From Morella rubra (Eukaryota; Streptophyta; Magnoliopsida; Fagales; Myricaceae): a stretch of DNA of 64,000 nucleotides. Below the pieces are notes generated by a model. The model was given only the letters and a program-made list of their open reading frames with translations. It did no database searches and was not told the DNA's origin. Positions 26,121 to 37,763 of the stretch are shown here, piece after piece. The translations under genes and the position numbers were made by a program. The stretch covers positions 1-64,000 of the forward strand of contig RXIC02000096.1 in the NCBI GenBank assembly GCA_003952965.2, in the 5' to 3' direction. How positions within the stretch are numbered: position 1 is the first letter of the stretch; each line of letters starts with the position of its first letter.

Positions 26121-27335
26121 GAGTTACTGTCGGTTTTGCTAGTTGATACAGTACTGGCCTTTTTATCAACCCACTGCTGAACTGCACCAAGAGCAGGTGC
26201 TTAAAGCTTTCACCATCTCTCCGTTCCCAGAAACATTTTTGCAACAAAAATCAGATATAAGAATTCAATCAGTAACAAACATCACTTGCTGTTTTAGTTT
26301 GTTTTTCAAGAATTTCATATATTTGCTATTCAAATGCGCATTAAGAAAATTACTCAACTTAGATTTTGCTATTCAAATGCTAATCTGGTCAAAAGTCTTG
26401 GCTTGTTGTTGTTGGTGGTTAGATTTTGGTGTCTCCGAAGGTCTTCGGATTACATGACATAGCCAGATGGATTCTATCCTTCTAACGACCTCAAAGCCTT
26501 TACTCGACGCTGGTTGGACGACATGTGGATCTCAGTGCCAGACCTTATTTATGAATCGGATTATTTCGGGTGATTTGAGGAGATGCGCGCGAACTTGGAC
26601 GGCTTCAACTGATTTTGGCTGCTCAGACCCTTTCAAGCAATACTTTTTCGGCCACACGTGGGATCACGCACTGTCCTTGTTTTTGGTCTCCTCCAGCATT
26701 TTTTATGATTTTTGATTTTTGGACTTGAATTTATGCTTTATTTGTTGTTTTGGCCCTTTGTTGGCCTTGCTACTTTTCATTTAGGTTGTATAGGCCTCCT
26801 GGTGGGCTTTTCTATGCCCTGGTTTTCAGCGCTTAAACTCCTAACACCCTATTAGTTGCGATAGCTTGTTGTGTTTCTCGCCACCGCTCATTCTTCCTAA
26901 TATGTGGTTTTACGACATATTTTCAAGGTCCCGTTAGTTCTCATTAAGCCTAACACCCTTAAGTTGAATCATGGGTGAAATTTTTTAGTTTTCCTAGTTG
27001 TAGATCTAACCTTGTAATTCAAGCCTTTTGACATTCATGAAAGGATAAAAGGAAAAAAAAATGCCATTCTTGAGAGAGAGAGAAGCGGAGGGAGGGTTTG
27101 CTATGTACCTTGCAAAACAGGAGGATGAAGAGAAACACTAGGATCTTTTTTGAAGGTGAGACATGAAAATGCAAACTCCGGAAAGCAACCCCATATGCTC
27201 CAACGTATCGGAAGCGAGAGAAAGTAACACGAAAAGTAACTTGTAGCCTCCCGATCAAAGCAAAGCATACCAAAGCCACAGTTCTAGCTCCCCTCCTCCC
27301 CATTCTTTCACATCTTCTTCAACAACCAAAAGTTG
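26121..27335. other. Intergenic DNA downstream of tRNA-Gly
   Basis: No supported gene. 26460-26990 is a T-rich stretch of mixed composition that could be decayed repeat DNA, but I cannot name a family. The last ~300 bases form the promoter and leader of the next gene. Confidence 0.35.
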
Positions 27336-27713
27336 ATGGATTGGGGCCGCGTCATTTTCTCCCTAGTTGGTTTCTCCGCCTCGTTATTCTTCTGCGCGTC
27401 TAGCTTGAAGAGATGGCATAGGCAGCAAATCACGAGAGAGAAACTAAGAATCATTAAAGAGGCATTGGAGGATGCTGAAGAAAGAGTAACAAGGTTCCAA
27501 GAACGACATGACCGGATGCTAAGCCAAATATCCGAGCATTATTTAGTGAATGTGGAGCTGGAGGAGGCGTTGGCAGATGCTCGAGCTGCCATGAACGAGG
27601 CAATGGAGTTTGCTGTTAACTTGAGAAGAATGCAAATACAGATCATTAGCTCCTTCCCTGATCGAATTGATGCTAAAGGAACCCAGGTAGGACAAGGGCC
27701 AACCAGAGGCTAG
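27336..27713 (+). CDS. Small membrane-anchored coiled-coil protein of unknown function
   Basis: Single-exon frame of 125 residues starting MDWGRVIFSLVGFSASLFF. Residues ~6-23 are a hydrophobic segment (membrane anchor or uncleaved signal), followed by a basic patch (KRWHRQQITREK). Residues ~35-110 are a charged, Leu/Ala/Glu-rich helix likely to form a coiled coil (IIKEALEDAEERV, LEEALADARAAM). The codon pattern is protein-like throughout and no longer frame competes. I believe similar short proteins occur in other plants, but I know no function. A possible donor (gtagga) at 27687 could replace the last eight codons by splicing. The start was chosen as the first ATG after a pyrimidine-rich leader. 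Confidence 0.72.
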   Translation: MDWGRVIFSLVGFSASLFFCASSLKRWHRQQITREKLRIIKEALEDAEERVTRFQERHDRMLSQISEHYLVNVELEEALADARAAMNEAMEFAVNLRRMQIQIISSFPDRIDAKGTQVGQGPTRG

Positions 27714-28421
27714 GCTCCCTAGGAACTCTTTTTCATATGCAATTATGTTTTGGGACGCCTTTCCCAAATCTTCACTAGAGAGTACGGTACCATTTAAGTT
27801 ATCTTATTTGATACTTGGTATTGTAGAGTAGATTGTTCTAGGCTCGTATGTTTGCAAAAATTAAAGTGATTAAGCATTAATTTAAGTTTATTCTAACCAT
27901 TAATTGTGAACAAGTTTAATGAATTTTTTGCCTTAATATATGGGCAGCATGGATCCTATTGTTAAACCTATATTATTCGTCTACCACTTTTCGAATTAGA
28001 TTCAAGTAGCAAATTGAAGAGGATAGAACATGTTACATAACATAAATTTTACGATTTCTCTTCTTATTCTCAGATGGAAACAAGTTATGATAGTCAATTG
28101 GGCTTGGACAATAGATTAGCTTCAAACATTATGGGCTTTGGGCGAAGTTAGGCATAAACTTTACCTGATAATGTTTGTGAACTAAAATTTTATGTGGACG
28201 AAGTTTTTAAGTTATGAAAATTGACAAAAAAAAAAAAAAAAAAAAATTTAAATATATATTTATTATAATAAAAATAATTAAATTATGCCAAAATTTTAGA
28301 ATCAGATCGTGACCCTTTTTCTATCCAAACTCCAGGGCTGCATTAGTCATTCTGACAATGGCACGTCTCGGCACGTTGAAAATTCAAAAAAGAATAAAAT
28401 AGATAAAGAAAGCCAAAATCC
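27714..28421. other. Intergenic DNA with poly-A tract
   Basis: AT-rich sequence with no supported gene. A run of more than 20 A lies at about 28228-28249. Sequence complexity rises at about 28300, where the H2A promoter region begins. Confidence 0.4.
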
Positions 28422-28740
28422 CACGGATTGCCAGCGTGGCTGTTCCCACAGATTTAGAAAACATAGAACGCCATTGGCTGCAAACAAAAAGTTGTGGATT
28501 GCCAACGTGTCTTCAAACTTACCGTTAGATGGCCGGCCTTCCCAGACCCTTATGTCATTTTGAACCAATCTAGGAACCGTTGGATCGCACCACCGCTAAC
28601 CGAACTGTTTGCTCGCCTATTCACAAAACAACACCAATTGCCGAAAGCAAAACATGCGGATCGCCAGCGTGGCCTACCTGCTAGCCGTCGGATCTAAATC
28701 CAAAAAGCACAGAATGCCCCACCCCACCCACTATAAATAA
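28422..28740 (+). promoter_or_regulatory. Histone H2A promoter with repeated GGATTGCCAGCGTGGC-like motif
   Basis: Three related blocks lie upstream of the H2A gene: 28422-28440 (ggattgccagcgtggc), 28493-28511 (ggattgccaacgtgtc) and 28656-28673 (ggatcgccagcgtggcc). The last is preceded by gc, giving a near match to the plant histone octamer CGCGGATC. Related short blocks aaccgttggatcg, taccgttagatgg and agccgtcggatct recall the histone nonamer (CATCCAACG on the other strand). A TATA box (tataaataaa) lies at 28731-28740, about 110 bases before the ATG. This suggests replication-linked expression; the motif calls are by eye. Confidence 0.6.
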
Positions 28741-28852
28741 AATACCGCCTGCTAGTCCCCGTCCTCACTGCGACATTGGAAAACAAGCGCCAGAAGTTTG
28801 CCCCAAATACTAAATTGTTTCGCTTCAAGGAGATTTCAAATTTTAGTTCACA

Positions 28853-29588
28853 ATGGAGGCCGCAAAGACCGCAAGGGGAGCTGGAGGAAGAAGAGGAGGA
28901 GATAGGAAGAAGTCGGTGTCGAAGTCGATCAAGGCGGGGCTCCAGTTCCCCGTTGGTCGGATCGCTCGGTTTTTGAAGAAGGGCCGCTATGCTCAGAGAA
29001 CGGGCACCGGTGCTCCGGTCTACCTCGCTGCAGTTCTCGAATATCTTGCGGCTGAGGTAATCCCAGATCCGGGAAAACTCTCTTTCGCACATTTTACCAT
29101 GATTTGTTGGTTCAACGTGTGATTTTGGATGCCGATAAAATCCTCGGAATGAAAGAAAATTAGGTATATGACGTGAGAACATTTTTTTTTGGTTACCAAA
29201 CATGGGCTTGTCCGCTGTCAGGAAAAGACAAAAACCTTAAAACTCATTTTCTGATCGGCATTTCGCGGCATCCAAACATTGTCGTCTACCTGTTTTTGGA
29301 ACGCAAACAAAAATAAAGAAATATAAACAGTAGAAGATAATAATTTTTGGTGTGGGTGCAATGTAGGTGCTGGAGCTAGCAGGAAACGCAGCTCGTGACA
29401 ACAAGAAGAACAGAATCAACCCGAGGCACGTTCTGCTGGCTGTGAGGAACGACGAGGAACTGGGGAAACTGCTCCAAGGGGTCACTATTGCCAGTGGTGG
29501 AGTTCTTCCAAACATCAACCCAGTTTTGCTGCCCAAGAAAACCGCTAGTGCAGAAGACAAGGCCTCAAAGTCTCCCAAAAAGGCCTAG
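28853..29588 (+). CDS. Histone H2A, H2A.W-type (C-terminal SPKK)
   Basis: Core histone of 141 residues in two exons, 28853-29056 and 29367-29588, with the intron after LEYLAAE. The histone fold is complete: [65 protein letters not shown] and [15 protein letters not shown]. The basic N-tail is rich in Gly/Arg/Lys. The tail ends KSPKKA; the SPKK motif at residues 137-140 is the mark of plant H2A.W, the variant enriched in heterochromatin. No SQEF motif is present, so it is not H2A.X, and the core is not H2A.Z-like. Both splice sites are canonical and the frame is intact. Confidence 0.94.
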
Positions 29589-30111
29589 AGGATAAGAATT
29601 GAGAGCAAAACATATAAGAAATGCTTCTCTTTTGTATAATGATCTTAGTGGGTGGTCAGCTTTTTTGCTTTGCTATTAGGCAATTCCGTGGTGCATAGTT
29701 GTAGTTGGTAAATTTGAAATAGTTAATGGAAAGCTACTTGTTTTCTTTGGTATTTTGATGGTTTGGGCTTTTCTACTTCCCTCTTCACTGTGTTTACGTT
29801 GCACCGATAAATTGATAGCTTACGTTTTGCCTCTTTAGGGGGACGGGAAAGGTGAGAGAGGTGAAAGGAATTTGCTGGAAAAGTGTACACTTTTTCCTCT
29901 TCTCTCTTCCTCTCTTACAATAGTTGGGCTTAGTACCTGTCACTTTTCCTGGGCCTAGTTTCTAGTAAATAAAAAATTCTACATAAAGGCTCAAACCCTT
30001 TGGGCCTGCCCCACAAAGGAAGTTATAAATGAATACGAATCAGATGTTATTTTTGTTCACTCGAAAAAGTAGGAAACCTAACACCGTCGAAACGCAACCG
30101 ACATCGTCCTC
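29589..30111. other. H2A 3' flank and DEG14 promoter region
   Basis: About 520 bases separate the H2A stop from the protease ATG. The first ~200 bases are T-rich, likely 3' UTR. The remainder has no reading frame worth calling and presumably holds the promoter of the downstream protease gene. Confidence 0.45.
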
Positions 30112-33100
30112 ATGAATTATTTTCTGGTGCCTATCTCTAGCTTTTGTTTGCTTCTCGTTTTCGGTTCCGAACTACATCTCGGAGAGCGATGTTTTTTTCT
30201 TCTTCTTTTATTGTTTCTATTTTAAAATAATGTTTTCATGAACAAATTACGTGGCAGAGAAATGTCTCAGTTTCTAATAGAAGCTGTCTGCTTCGGGTCG
30301 TAGCAGTCGCTACTGCCGGGTCAGGACTGTCGTATGCTAAGAGCGAGTCGAATTCCAGTAAGAAACTAATGTTCTTTAAACTTAAGGTTTTTTGCCGCTT
30401 TTAATGTACCCTGTTTTGTACAGAAAATGGAGGAAAGCAGAAAATTTGAGATTTTGGTTATTGCTGGGTTGGGTGACAAACATGATTAGACTGTTTGAAT
30501 TTTTTTATCAACTTTCCTGCATTTCCAAACGACCAAAGACACCACAAATCCAATTATGCTTTTGTTGAACTGATTGTTAGGAGCTACTGTAGCGGTGAAG
30601 CTTCCTGTCTCACTGCGGGAATCACCGTCACTACCATGTCAAATTATACAAGACACGTTTCCTCACCCTTCATTTCTTGTATCGGATCATTGGCAAATTG
30701 GTTTGTTCTTTGTCAATTCTTTTCCTTTTCAGTTAGCGGTTTTTATTTTTTATTTTCGTTTGCCGTAGACTGTTGCTTTAAATATCCCCGTCTGTTTTGG
30801 GGTTCAATTCGATCTTGAAATTGTAGGAATGCTTCCATTATTTTCTTCTAGAGTTGGTCCTGCTCCATCATCGGATATAAAAAAAGAAGCCTCTGGAGCA
30901 GTTGGAGATGAACCCAAACCATGTTGCAACTGTTTGGGTAGAGATACTATTGCAAATGCAGCTGCTAGGATTGGTCCTGCTGTTGTCAATCTCTCAGTTC
31001 CGCAGGGTATCTATATGTTTGCTTGCTTAACATGTCTGGAGTCCATTATTTATCGAGAAAATGGGACCTGAGAGTTATTTGTGACCTTGCATTTGGTAGG
31101 TTTCTTTGGGATGACTACAGGAAAAAGCATAGGATCTGGGACTATAATCGATACGGATGGTACAATTTTAACATGTGCTCATGTTGTGGTTGATTTTCAA
31201 GACATGAGGGGTTCATCCAAAGGGAAGGTCAGTATTTTTGGGGTTTTGTGGTGGTTATTTCCCAGCATTCTCTGGAAGTTTCAAAATCATTAAGCAAGAA
31301 AATTTGTTTAAGTTGTAATCAGATAGAGAGATGGATGTGTAATGAGATCATTTACCTTGATAATGCTACAAAATTGAGCTCGCGCATACAGAATATGTTA
31401 TACCAAGAGATGGCATATGTTGTTGAATGTGTGTTACACAATGACATTGGCATTGTAGGTGCCTAGGGCTTGGTTTTCGTGCTGCTGCCTGGGTCGGACA
31501 AATTTACCTGCTAGAGTTAAATCTTTCCAAGCAAATGACGCAGGAAATTTATAAATGAATTTGTGGTTGGTTTTGTGGCCTTGAGACCTGTTGGATAATG
31601 AATTCTTATTCTGTGGTAATGATTTCCATGTCCCTGAACTCTAGCGAGTGTGTGTGTGTAATCTATCTTGCGTAAGGAACACGAAGGAGTTAGGTGAAGT
31701 CATGATACAAGGCACAACATCATGCATGCTCTTGCTTTGTCAGTTCTTCATTTGAATGGATCAATTTTACTGAATAGTTGTATTCTAAAAAATCAACCGC
31801 AGCCTCTCTTCAAGCACTTTTTATGGCCCAAAATGACCTACATATGGTGGATGTATTCATTTTTTTTGTTTATTTTTTTAAGCACATAAAGAAAATTTTC
31901 AGATATGTATATGCCCATGCTTCTTAGATACTTCGCAGGTTGATGTGACTTTGCAAGATGGACGGACATTCGAGGGTACAGTGGTGAATGCTGATTTGCA
32001 CTCTGATATTGCAATTGTAAAGATCCATTCTAAAACCCCACTTCCGACAGCAAAACTTGGCTCTTCAAGTAAACTTCGGCCCGGGGACTGGGTTGTTGCA
32101 ATGGGCTGTCCACTTTCCCTTCAGAATACCATCACAGCCGGGATTGTAAGGTGTTCGGGATAAATTGAAGAAATAGAAAATTTATTTTTTCTTTGTCTAT
32201 TATTTATAGGTACTGATCCCCATCGGGCAGGTTTAAAAGGAGAAAATCTAGCCATCAATTTTTTTTCCATGTACTTTTGTATGTATAGTCAATCTCAGTT
32301 GACATCATATACTTGATTGTGATAGAATATGATGAAGCTCATATTTGGGTTTATATTAAACCAAAGGTGTACTTTCACTCATGGTTTTCACCCTTTGGAT
32401 GTAGCTGTGTTGACCGCAAAAGCAGTGACTTGGGCCTTGGTGGAATGCGGAGAGAGTATTTACAGACAGATTGTGCAATTAATGCTGTAACTCTCTCACT
32501 CTCTCTCTCTGTCTCTCTGCCTCTCTCCCCCCCCCCCCTCTCTCTCTCTCTCTCTGTGATGGCTGCAGTGGTAATAATACATGTTTATGATCTCAGCCCT
32601 CTCTTGCATGTAGACTTAATACTGGTTCTTCATATTTTTTCTGTTGTAGGGGAATTCTGGGGGGCCCCTTGTCAATGTCGATGGAGAAGTTATTGGTGTT
32701 AATATTATGAAAGTGCTTGCTGCTGATGGATTGGGTTTTGCTGTACCAATTGATTCAGTCAGTAAAATTATTGAGCACTTCAAGAAGAGTGGGTATGTCA
32801 TATATTTTGTCAGGAGGCCTTTATTTGAACCATTGAATTTCATAATTAGCCATTTAATTTGGAGGTGCTCGCTAGAATGCTTTCAGTTATTGTCCAATTC
32901 AAAACCTTGAAAGACCACTGTATCTGGGAGTTCTAATAATTTCATTTTGAAGAAGTCACGTTGTGTGCATGATCATTGTACGTACTTGTGTTCTAATCCT
33001 CATTTTTCATTCTGTTTCATATTTTCATTTAGAGTGTGTTTGGATTAAATTGTGCCGATGCTTAAAATTATGAATCGAGAAAAGAAAATTTTCCAACTAA

Positions 33101-33249
33101 GTTTCACGTTCAAGTACTCTACTTCATTCCTGTAGCTCCCACTGGAACAAACTTAGTGCTGCCCCCACCAATAGGAGGTCAAGTTGTGGTTACGTTTTTA
33201 AGATTTTTCTGTTGCAAGAGATACGATTGAAATCTCTATAAACAACAGT

Positions 33250-33285
<36 letters not shown>

Positions 33286-35052
33286 CCTCCCTCCCTCCCT
33301 GCACAAGTGTGAGAGCAAGCATGTGTTCTTCTGGTTTCATTTATACATTGGGCCTGCAAGGTGCATGTTCATAGGATCAACACCCTTAGTGCAGGAAGGT
33401 TTTATTCCAAGCTTCTTGTATGAGCCTGAAAGAAATTTAAGATTCACTTTTGAAAGCATCACCGTTGTCAAGAGTGTAATTAAGGGAAATTTATGCAGAA
33501 GGGTTGTTCGACCTTGGCTTGGACTGAAAATGGTTGATCTTAATGACATGATTATTGGTCAGCTTAAAGAAAGAGATCCCACATTCCCAAATGTCAATAA
33601 GGGCATTCTTGTGCCTATGGTATGTATTCTAATTACGCTTCCCCTGTTTTTAATGCATGTGCTATAGTTAACTTGGCTGTGTGCGATACACACATGCACA
33701 CACTCACGCGTTTATATATCTGAATTGATATTAGTGTGGGTATCATTTTTCTGTCTTGCGAAAATGACAGTAAATTTTTTTTTAATATCTGGTGAGGCAT
33801 GTCTTCTAAAGTTCATTACAAATATGCAGGCTTTTCAGATCTTTTCCCAGTTAACTTGCTGGCTACTTGTAGGGATTGCAATTACTTACTTTCTAGCCCA
33901 TTAAGAGCAATGACTCTGAACCTTAGGAACTAGGTCGGTGTCTGCTTACAGTCACAGCAAACTGCTCTCTTTCTCTCCCCCCTCCCTTTCTTCTTGCCTT
34001 TCACATCAGGAGCAGGAAACAGAATTGGATGTTTCTGTTAGAATGCGGATTGCGTAGCCTCCATTCTGCGAGACCAAATAAATAATCTTTATCAACTTTG
34101 CTTCTTTTGACCAAAACTTTTGTTCAGATTTTCGGGTTTGGAATGGGCCTGACTGGTGAGTTCAGCATGGTTTAATCGCAGATGGATCCCTGCTGTAATC
34201 AAAATAGTTGGGAGGCTTCAAAGGAAAAGGATCATGAATGAAATCTTTTGCTGTTATATATATAGTTTTCCGTATGGTTTTGGACATCAAAGGAATGTTG
34301 CTGATTTCTGGTCATTTTCCCATTGATTGACTAGGTAACTCCAAGCTCCCCTGCTGATCGTGCTGGATTCCATCCGGGTGATATTGTTATTGAATTTGAT
34401 GGGAAGCCTGTTGAAAGTATCAAGGAGGTACTTGATACATTTTTGTCGTCATTGGTGTTGTCATCATCATCATAATCATTTGTTACGATCTTCTCTGTGG
34501 TTGTCAGTAGTCGTAAACTTGCAGATTGCAATGAAAACACACTTGGATAGAATTCAAACATTTATCCTGCTGCTCAAAAACGCACATGAATGTATCTAGT
34601 CGCTGTTTAATTATCATTTCAAGATTTATTGAGCTACAGTCCTACATTTTAGATCATTCAGAGAGATCATTTATGCATTATCATTTCAGTGATTGAATAG
34701 TATTACAGTTGAGTGAGTTTAGCTGTCAGGATTTAAGACTCAGATGAAAAGCTGTAGGATATGCTAAAAGGATAGCAAGAAATAATACATCTGGTGTTGG
34801 TAAATTCCCAATACAATGGAGATAGGGTCCCAAAATTGAGCTCTCTCCCAATTTGGCTCGGCCATGTAGTTTCTTGCTTACTATTTAGTTGATTATGTAT
34901 TTTGATGGTCTCTCTGATCCGTGGATTTATTGCAGATTATTGAAATAATGGGGGACAGAATTGGTGTACCCTTGAAGGTACTTGTGAAAAGAGCTAATGA
35001 CAATTTGGTGACTTTGACTGTATCTCCAGAGGAATCCAATCCAGATATGTGA
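30112..35052 (+). CDS. DEG14: HtrA/Deg serine protease with PDZ domain, DEG14-like
   Basis: ATP-independent serine protease of the DegP/HtrA family, closest in layout to Arabidopsis protease Do-like 14; organelle targeting is likely. Eleven exons give about 436 residues in frame: 30112-30126, 30258-30357, 30581-30700, 30827-31006, 31100-31227, 31939-32150, 32405-32486, 32650-32792, 33499-33619, 34335-34427, 34936-35052. The catalytic triad is visible: His166 (TCAHVVVDF), Asp204 ([10 protein letters not shown]) and Ser282 (GNSGGPLVN). A single PDZ domain follows (~330-425, with [27 protein letters not shown] and [10 protein letters not shown]). The first coding exon is only 15 nt (MNYFL). It was chosen because it joins in phase to an exon reading RNVSVSNRS and supplies the only sensible start. 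The N-terminus is Arg/Ser-rich, like a transit peptide. Confidence 0.9.
32490..32556. repeat. CT microsatellite with poly-C core in DEG14 intron 7
   Basis: An imperfect (CT)n tract interrupted by about twelve C, immediately after the donor at 32487. It could affect splicing or be prone to sequencing error. Confidence 0.85.
33249..33300. repeat. CT / CCCT microsatellite in DEG14 intron 8
   Basis: A (CT)n tract running into (CCCT)n, inside the intron between 32792 and 33499. Confidence 0.9.
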
Positions 35053-35939
35053 AAGAAAGCAATTCATTTTTTTGTTTGTTTGTTTGTCTGGGCTGGTTCT
35101 CTAAACATTTGTTTCTTGGGGTTTATCTTTCCATATAACTGGAGATTGTAAAGAAGAAAAAAATGTACAGCAGCGGGTGAGTTCCATTGTTTATTCTTTA
35201 GGTCTTTAGATTTTGTCCCTTTTGATAGATTCTCTGTCAACCTGGCAATTCGTGTTGGACATTAGTAGAAAATCAATTTTGATCTGACTGAAGCATACAT
35301 GGTAATTAGAGGATTTCGTTTTAGTCCTGGTGGCAGAAATGTCTTTCCTTATGAGCAAGATAAGCTCAATCTCCCGGCAATCTGTCCCCAAAAGAAAGCA
35401 CAATGTTGTTTTCAACTTTTACTTGTTGGTTCAACTGGCACAGAATCAAACAGTTGTAGACCACCTAGAATGCCGACTTGCAGATTCTCCACTTCGTCCC
35501 ACCATACCCAGAACTGGTAGTTTAGGACACCCCTGTTCTAATTTAACTACCAGCTTGGGGGTCCCGAATTGGAAGAGAGAAATGGAGAAACTTAAAGTCA
35601 AAATTCTAGATTGTAAAATAGCTCCTACTTCAAGACATAAAGCTTGTAACGTGTGAAGAAGTTTCTTTCCCCCCCGCCCACCCCCCCCCCACACACACCA
35701 CACACACACGTGGTCGGAAGATAGTTAATTATATCATAAAAAAGGCGCGATCAAACGAGCAAGGAGTGTGCTACCACCTTAGTCATGCTGTTTGAATGAA
35801 TACCCGTTTTTAACGAAATTGGGTTTCGCGTTTTGAACCTCCAAAATGGAAAAAAAAAAAAAAAAAAAAATGTGCCCCACTAAACACGTGCTAAAAAGGT
35901 CTCAAAAGCCGCAATAGAAAGAACAAAAAAGAAGTCACT
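35053..35939. other. DEG14 3' flank and simple repeats
   Basis: Probable 3' UTR to about 35200. Then non-coding sequence with a C-rich/CA-rich tract (35669-35710) and a run of about 21 A (35849-35869). No gene supported. Confidence 0.45.
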
Positions 35940-36276
35940 GTGCTGTTGTTATTGGGCTATAGTGTGGGCTTTGGATCCACAGCAGCGGAATCTGTCAGGC
36001 CCAAAGTTTGTATTTGTAACGCTTACAGATTGTGCCTCCTGCCTAACTCGAATTCCATTCGCTCTTTTTCTTATCACGGAAGATCTCTCTCCCTCTCTCT
36101 CTGTGTCTCGTTATTCGCTTGAAGTTTCTGTTTTGTTTCCCTCGGTTTGAGGTTCAAGAGATGAAGGAAACCTGGGATTCTGAACAAAGCAGCTGGAGCA
36201 GCAAAAGGGTGAAATTCTGATGGCGACTCCCTTTCTCTTGCATCAGAGAGAGAATAGAAAGATTGTGAATTTGTAA
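35940..36276 (+). other. Orphan leader-like sequence with two overlapping short reading frames
   Basis: A CT-rich 5'-leader-like stretch (36080-36140) precedes two tiny frames. The first is 36161-36220, MKETWDSEQSSWSSKRVKF. The second is 36220-36276, MATPFLLHQRENRKIVNL. The stop of the first overlaps the start of the second (TGATG). A possible donor (gtaagg) sits at the end of the second. No longer coding sequence follows before 37764, so this may be the 5' end of a lost or truncated gene. I recognise neither peptide. Confidence 0.25.
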
Positions 36277-37763
36277 GGCAACACGTCTGGTATGGTAATC
36301 CGGCTTAGAAGTAGAATACATGATTCTTTACTTAATAATGAAATATTTGTCTCGGTGGGTTCATTCCAGTGGGCCTGCCGGATTGGATTTCTCTTTATTA
36401 CTCAAAAGAAAAAAGAACCATTCACCGTCATCTCTTTGTATACATAGCTGAGATTACTTGTGCATGGGTAATAAACAGAACCTTGTATACAAAACCAGCC
36501 AATTAAATATTATAACAGTTCTAATGCACAACTAATCTTGCTGGCTTGACTTGCTCCGCACACACTCAAACTAAAAAATTATAGGATATTGAGTAAATGA
36601 CTCTTCCTAAAGGCAATAGTTCAATAGTTGGAAGGACAGACTTCCACTCTTGGCCAAATATTATAGTGAGTAGAATTGAGTTCAAATATTATCACCTACT
36701 AGTAAAGTCCTTAGCTTAAATGACATGTGGACTGTGAAGCTAATTTAAGTGTCCCGAGTTTGTCATTATTTTCTTAGCTTGTTAGTGCGTTTTCGAGCTA
36801 CGTCGAAACTATCTGAGCCCGATATGCAAATATTGGGTTCAACAAATTTTCCTAGAAGAAAAAAAAAACTATAAGTAGATTTCTGTTGACTTTAATGATT
36901 AGACATATAGCATCTATGAGCAAAATTGATAAACACTACCACACTTTGGATCACTAAATGATTTCTACTTTTCTTAATTCTCTAATTTAAAACATTAGAT
37001 TAGGGTAGTGGGTTGAGAGCAAGAGTTAGCGGTAAAAGTCAACAGATTTGGGTAAGCAAGACGTGCAAAAACATGAAATGCACTCCAATCGGAAAATGAC
37101 ATTATATTAGTTGATGTTGCATCGAGTGATAGTGACATGAATATAGAGGGAAGGAGTGAACTCGAAACGACATAATTGAAAATACTATTCTCCAATTTAG
37201 AAAAAAAAAAACGAAAATACTATACTCCAAATTATGCCCCCCACGGAAAAATTCCACTTTAGACTAATTCCACCACCTTCGTCAATGGCAAACTTTTCAA
37301 TTCTGAGAATAATATAGCGACAGAAAGACAGACGGTTGTATGTAAAACGTTGAAATGTAGGAAGACTAATCTCTAGATGAATTCTGAGACCTCATCTTAA
37401 AGATCAGAATTCAGAGAGTTTCAGAAAGCATAGAAATGGGAAGAACAAATTCATACTATTTGCTGAGATCACAAAATAAGCAAAAAGACATGATACCTTT
37501 TGTTTTTTTTATAATTACTCCAAAAATTGAAACAAGTGTGCTGAAGTAGTCCATGGAAGAGAAATAGAACAATGTCCCAGAAATAAAAATATCTACATCC
37601 AAACCCACAAATGTTCATGGAAAGTCTGCCGGAAATTATTTGGTACGATATCAAATCCTCATACTTTTCCATTCACATACCCAGAAACAACCTGCTATGT
37701 CTCCAAAACGAGATCAAAGACGAGAAGAAACGATAACAAAACGAAATTAAAAAAAGAAAAAAA
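36277..37763. other. Intergenic DNA
   Basis: AT-rich, with no supported gene or clear repeat. The last ~100-200 bases are likely 3' UTR of the minus-strand C2 gene. Confidence 0.4.

Noticed and set aside
27019..27303. 94-codon minus-strand frame upstream of the coiled-coil gene
   Set aside because: It lies in the promoter/leader of the plus-strand gene and has no recognisable domain.
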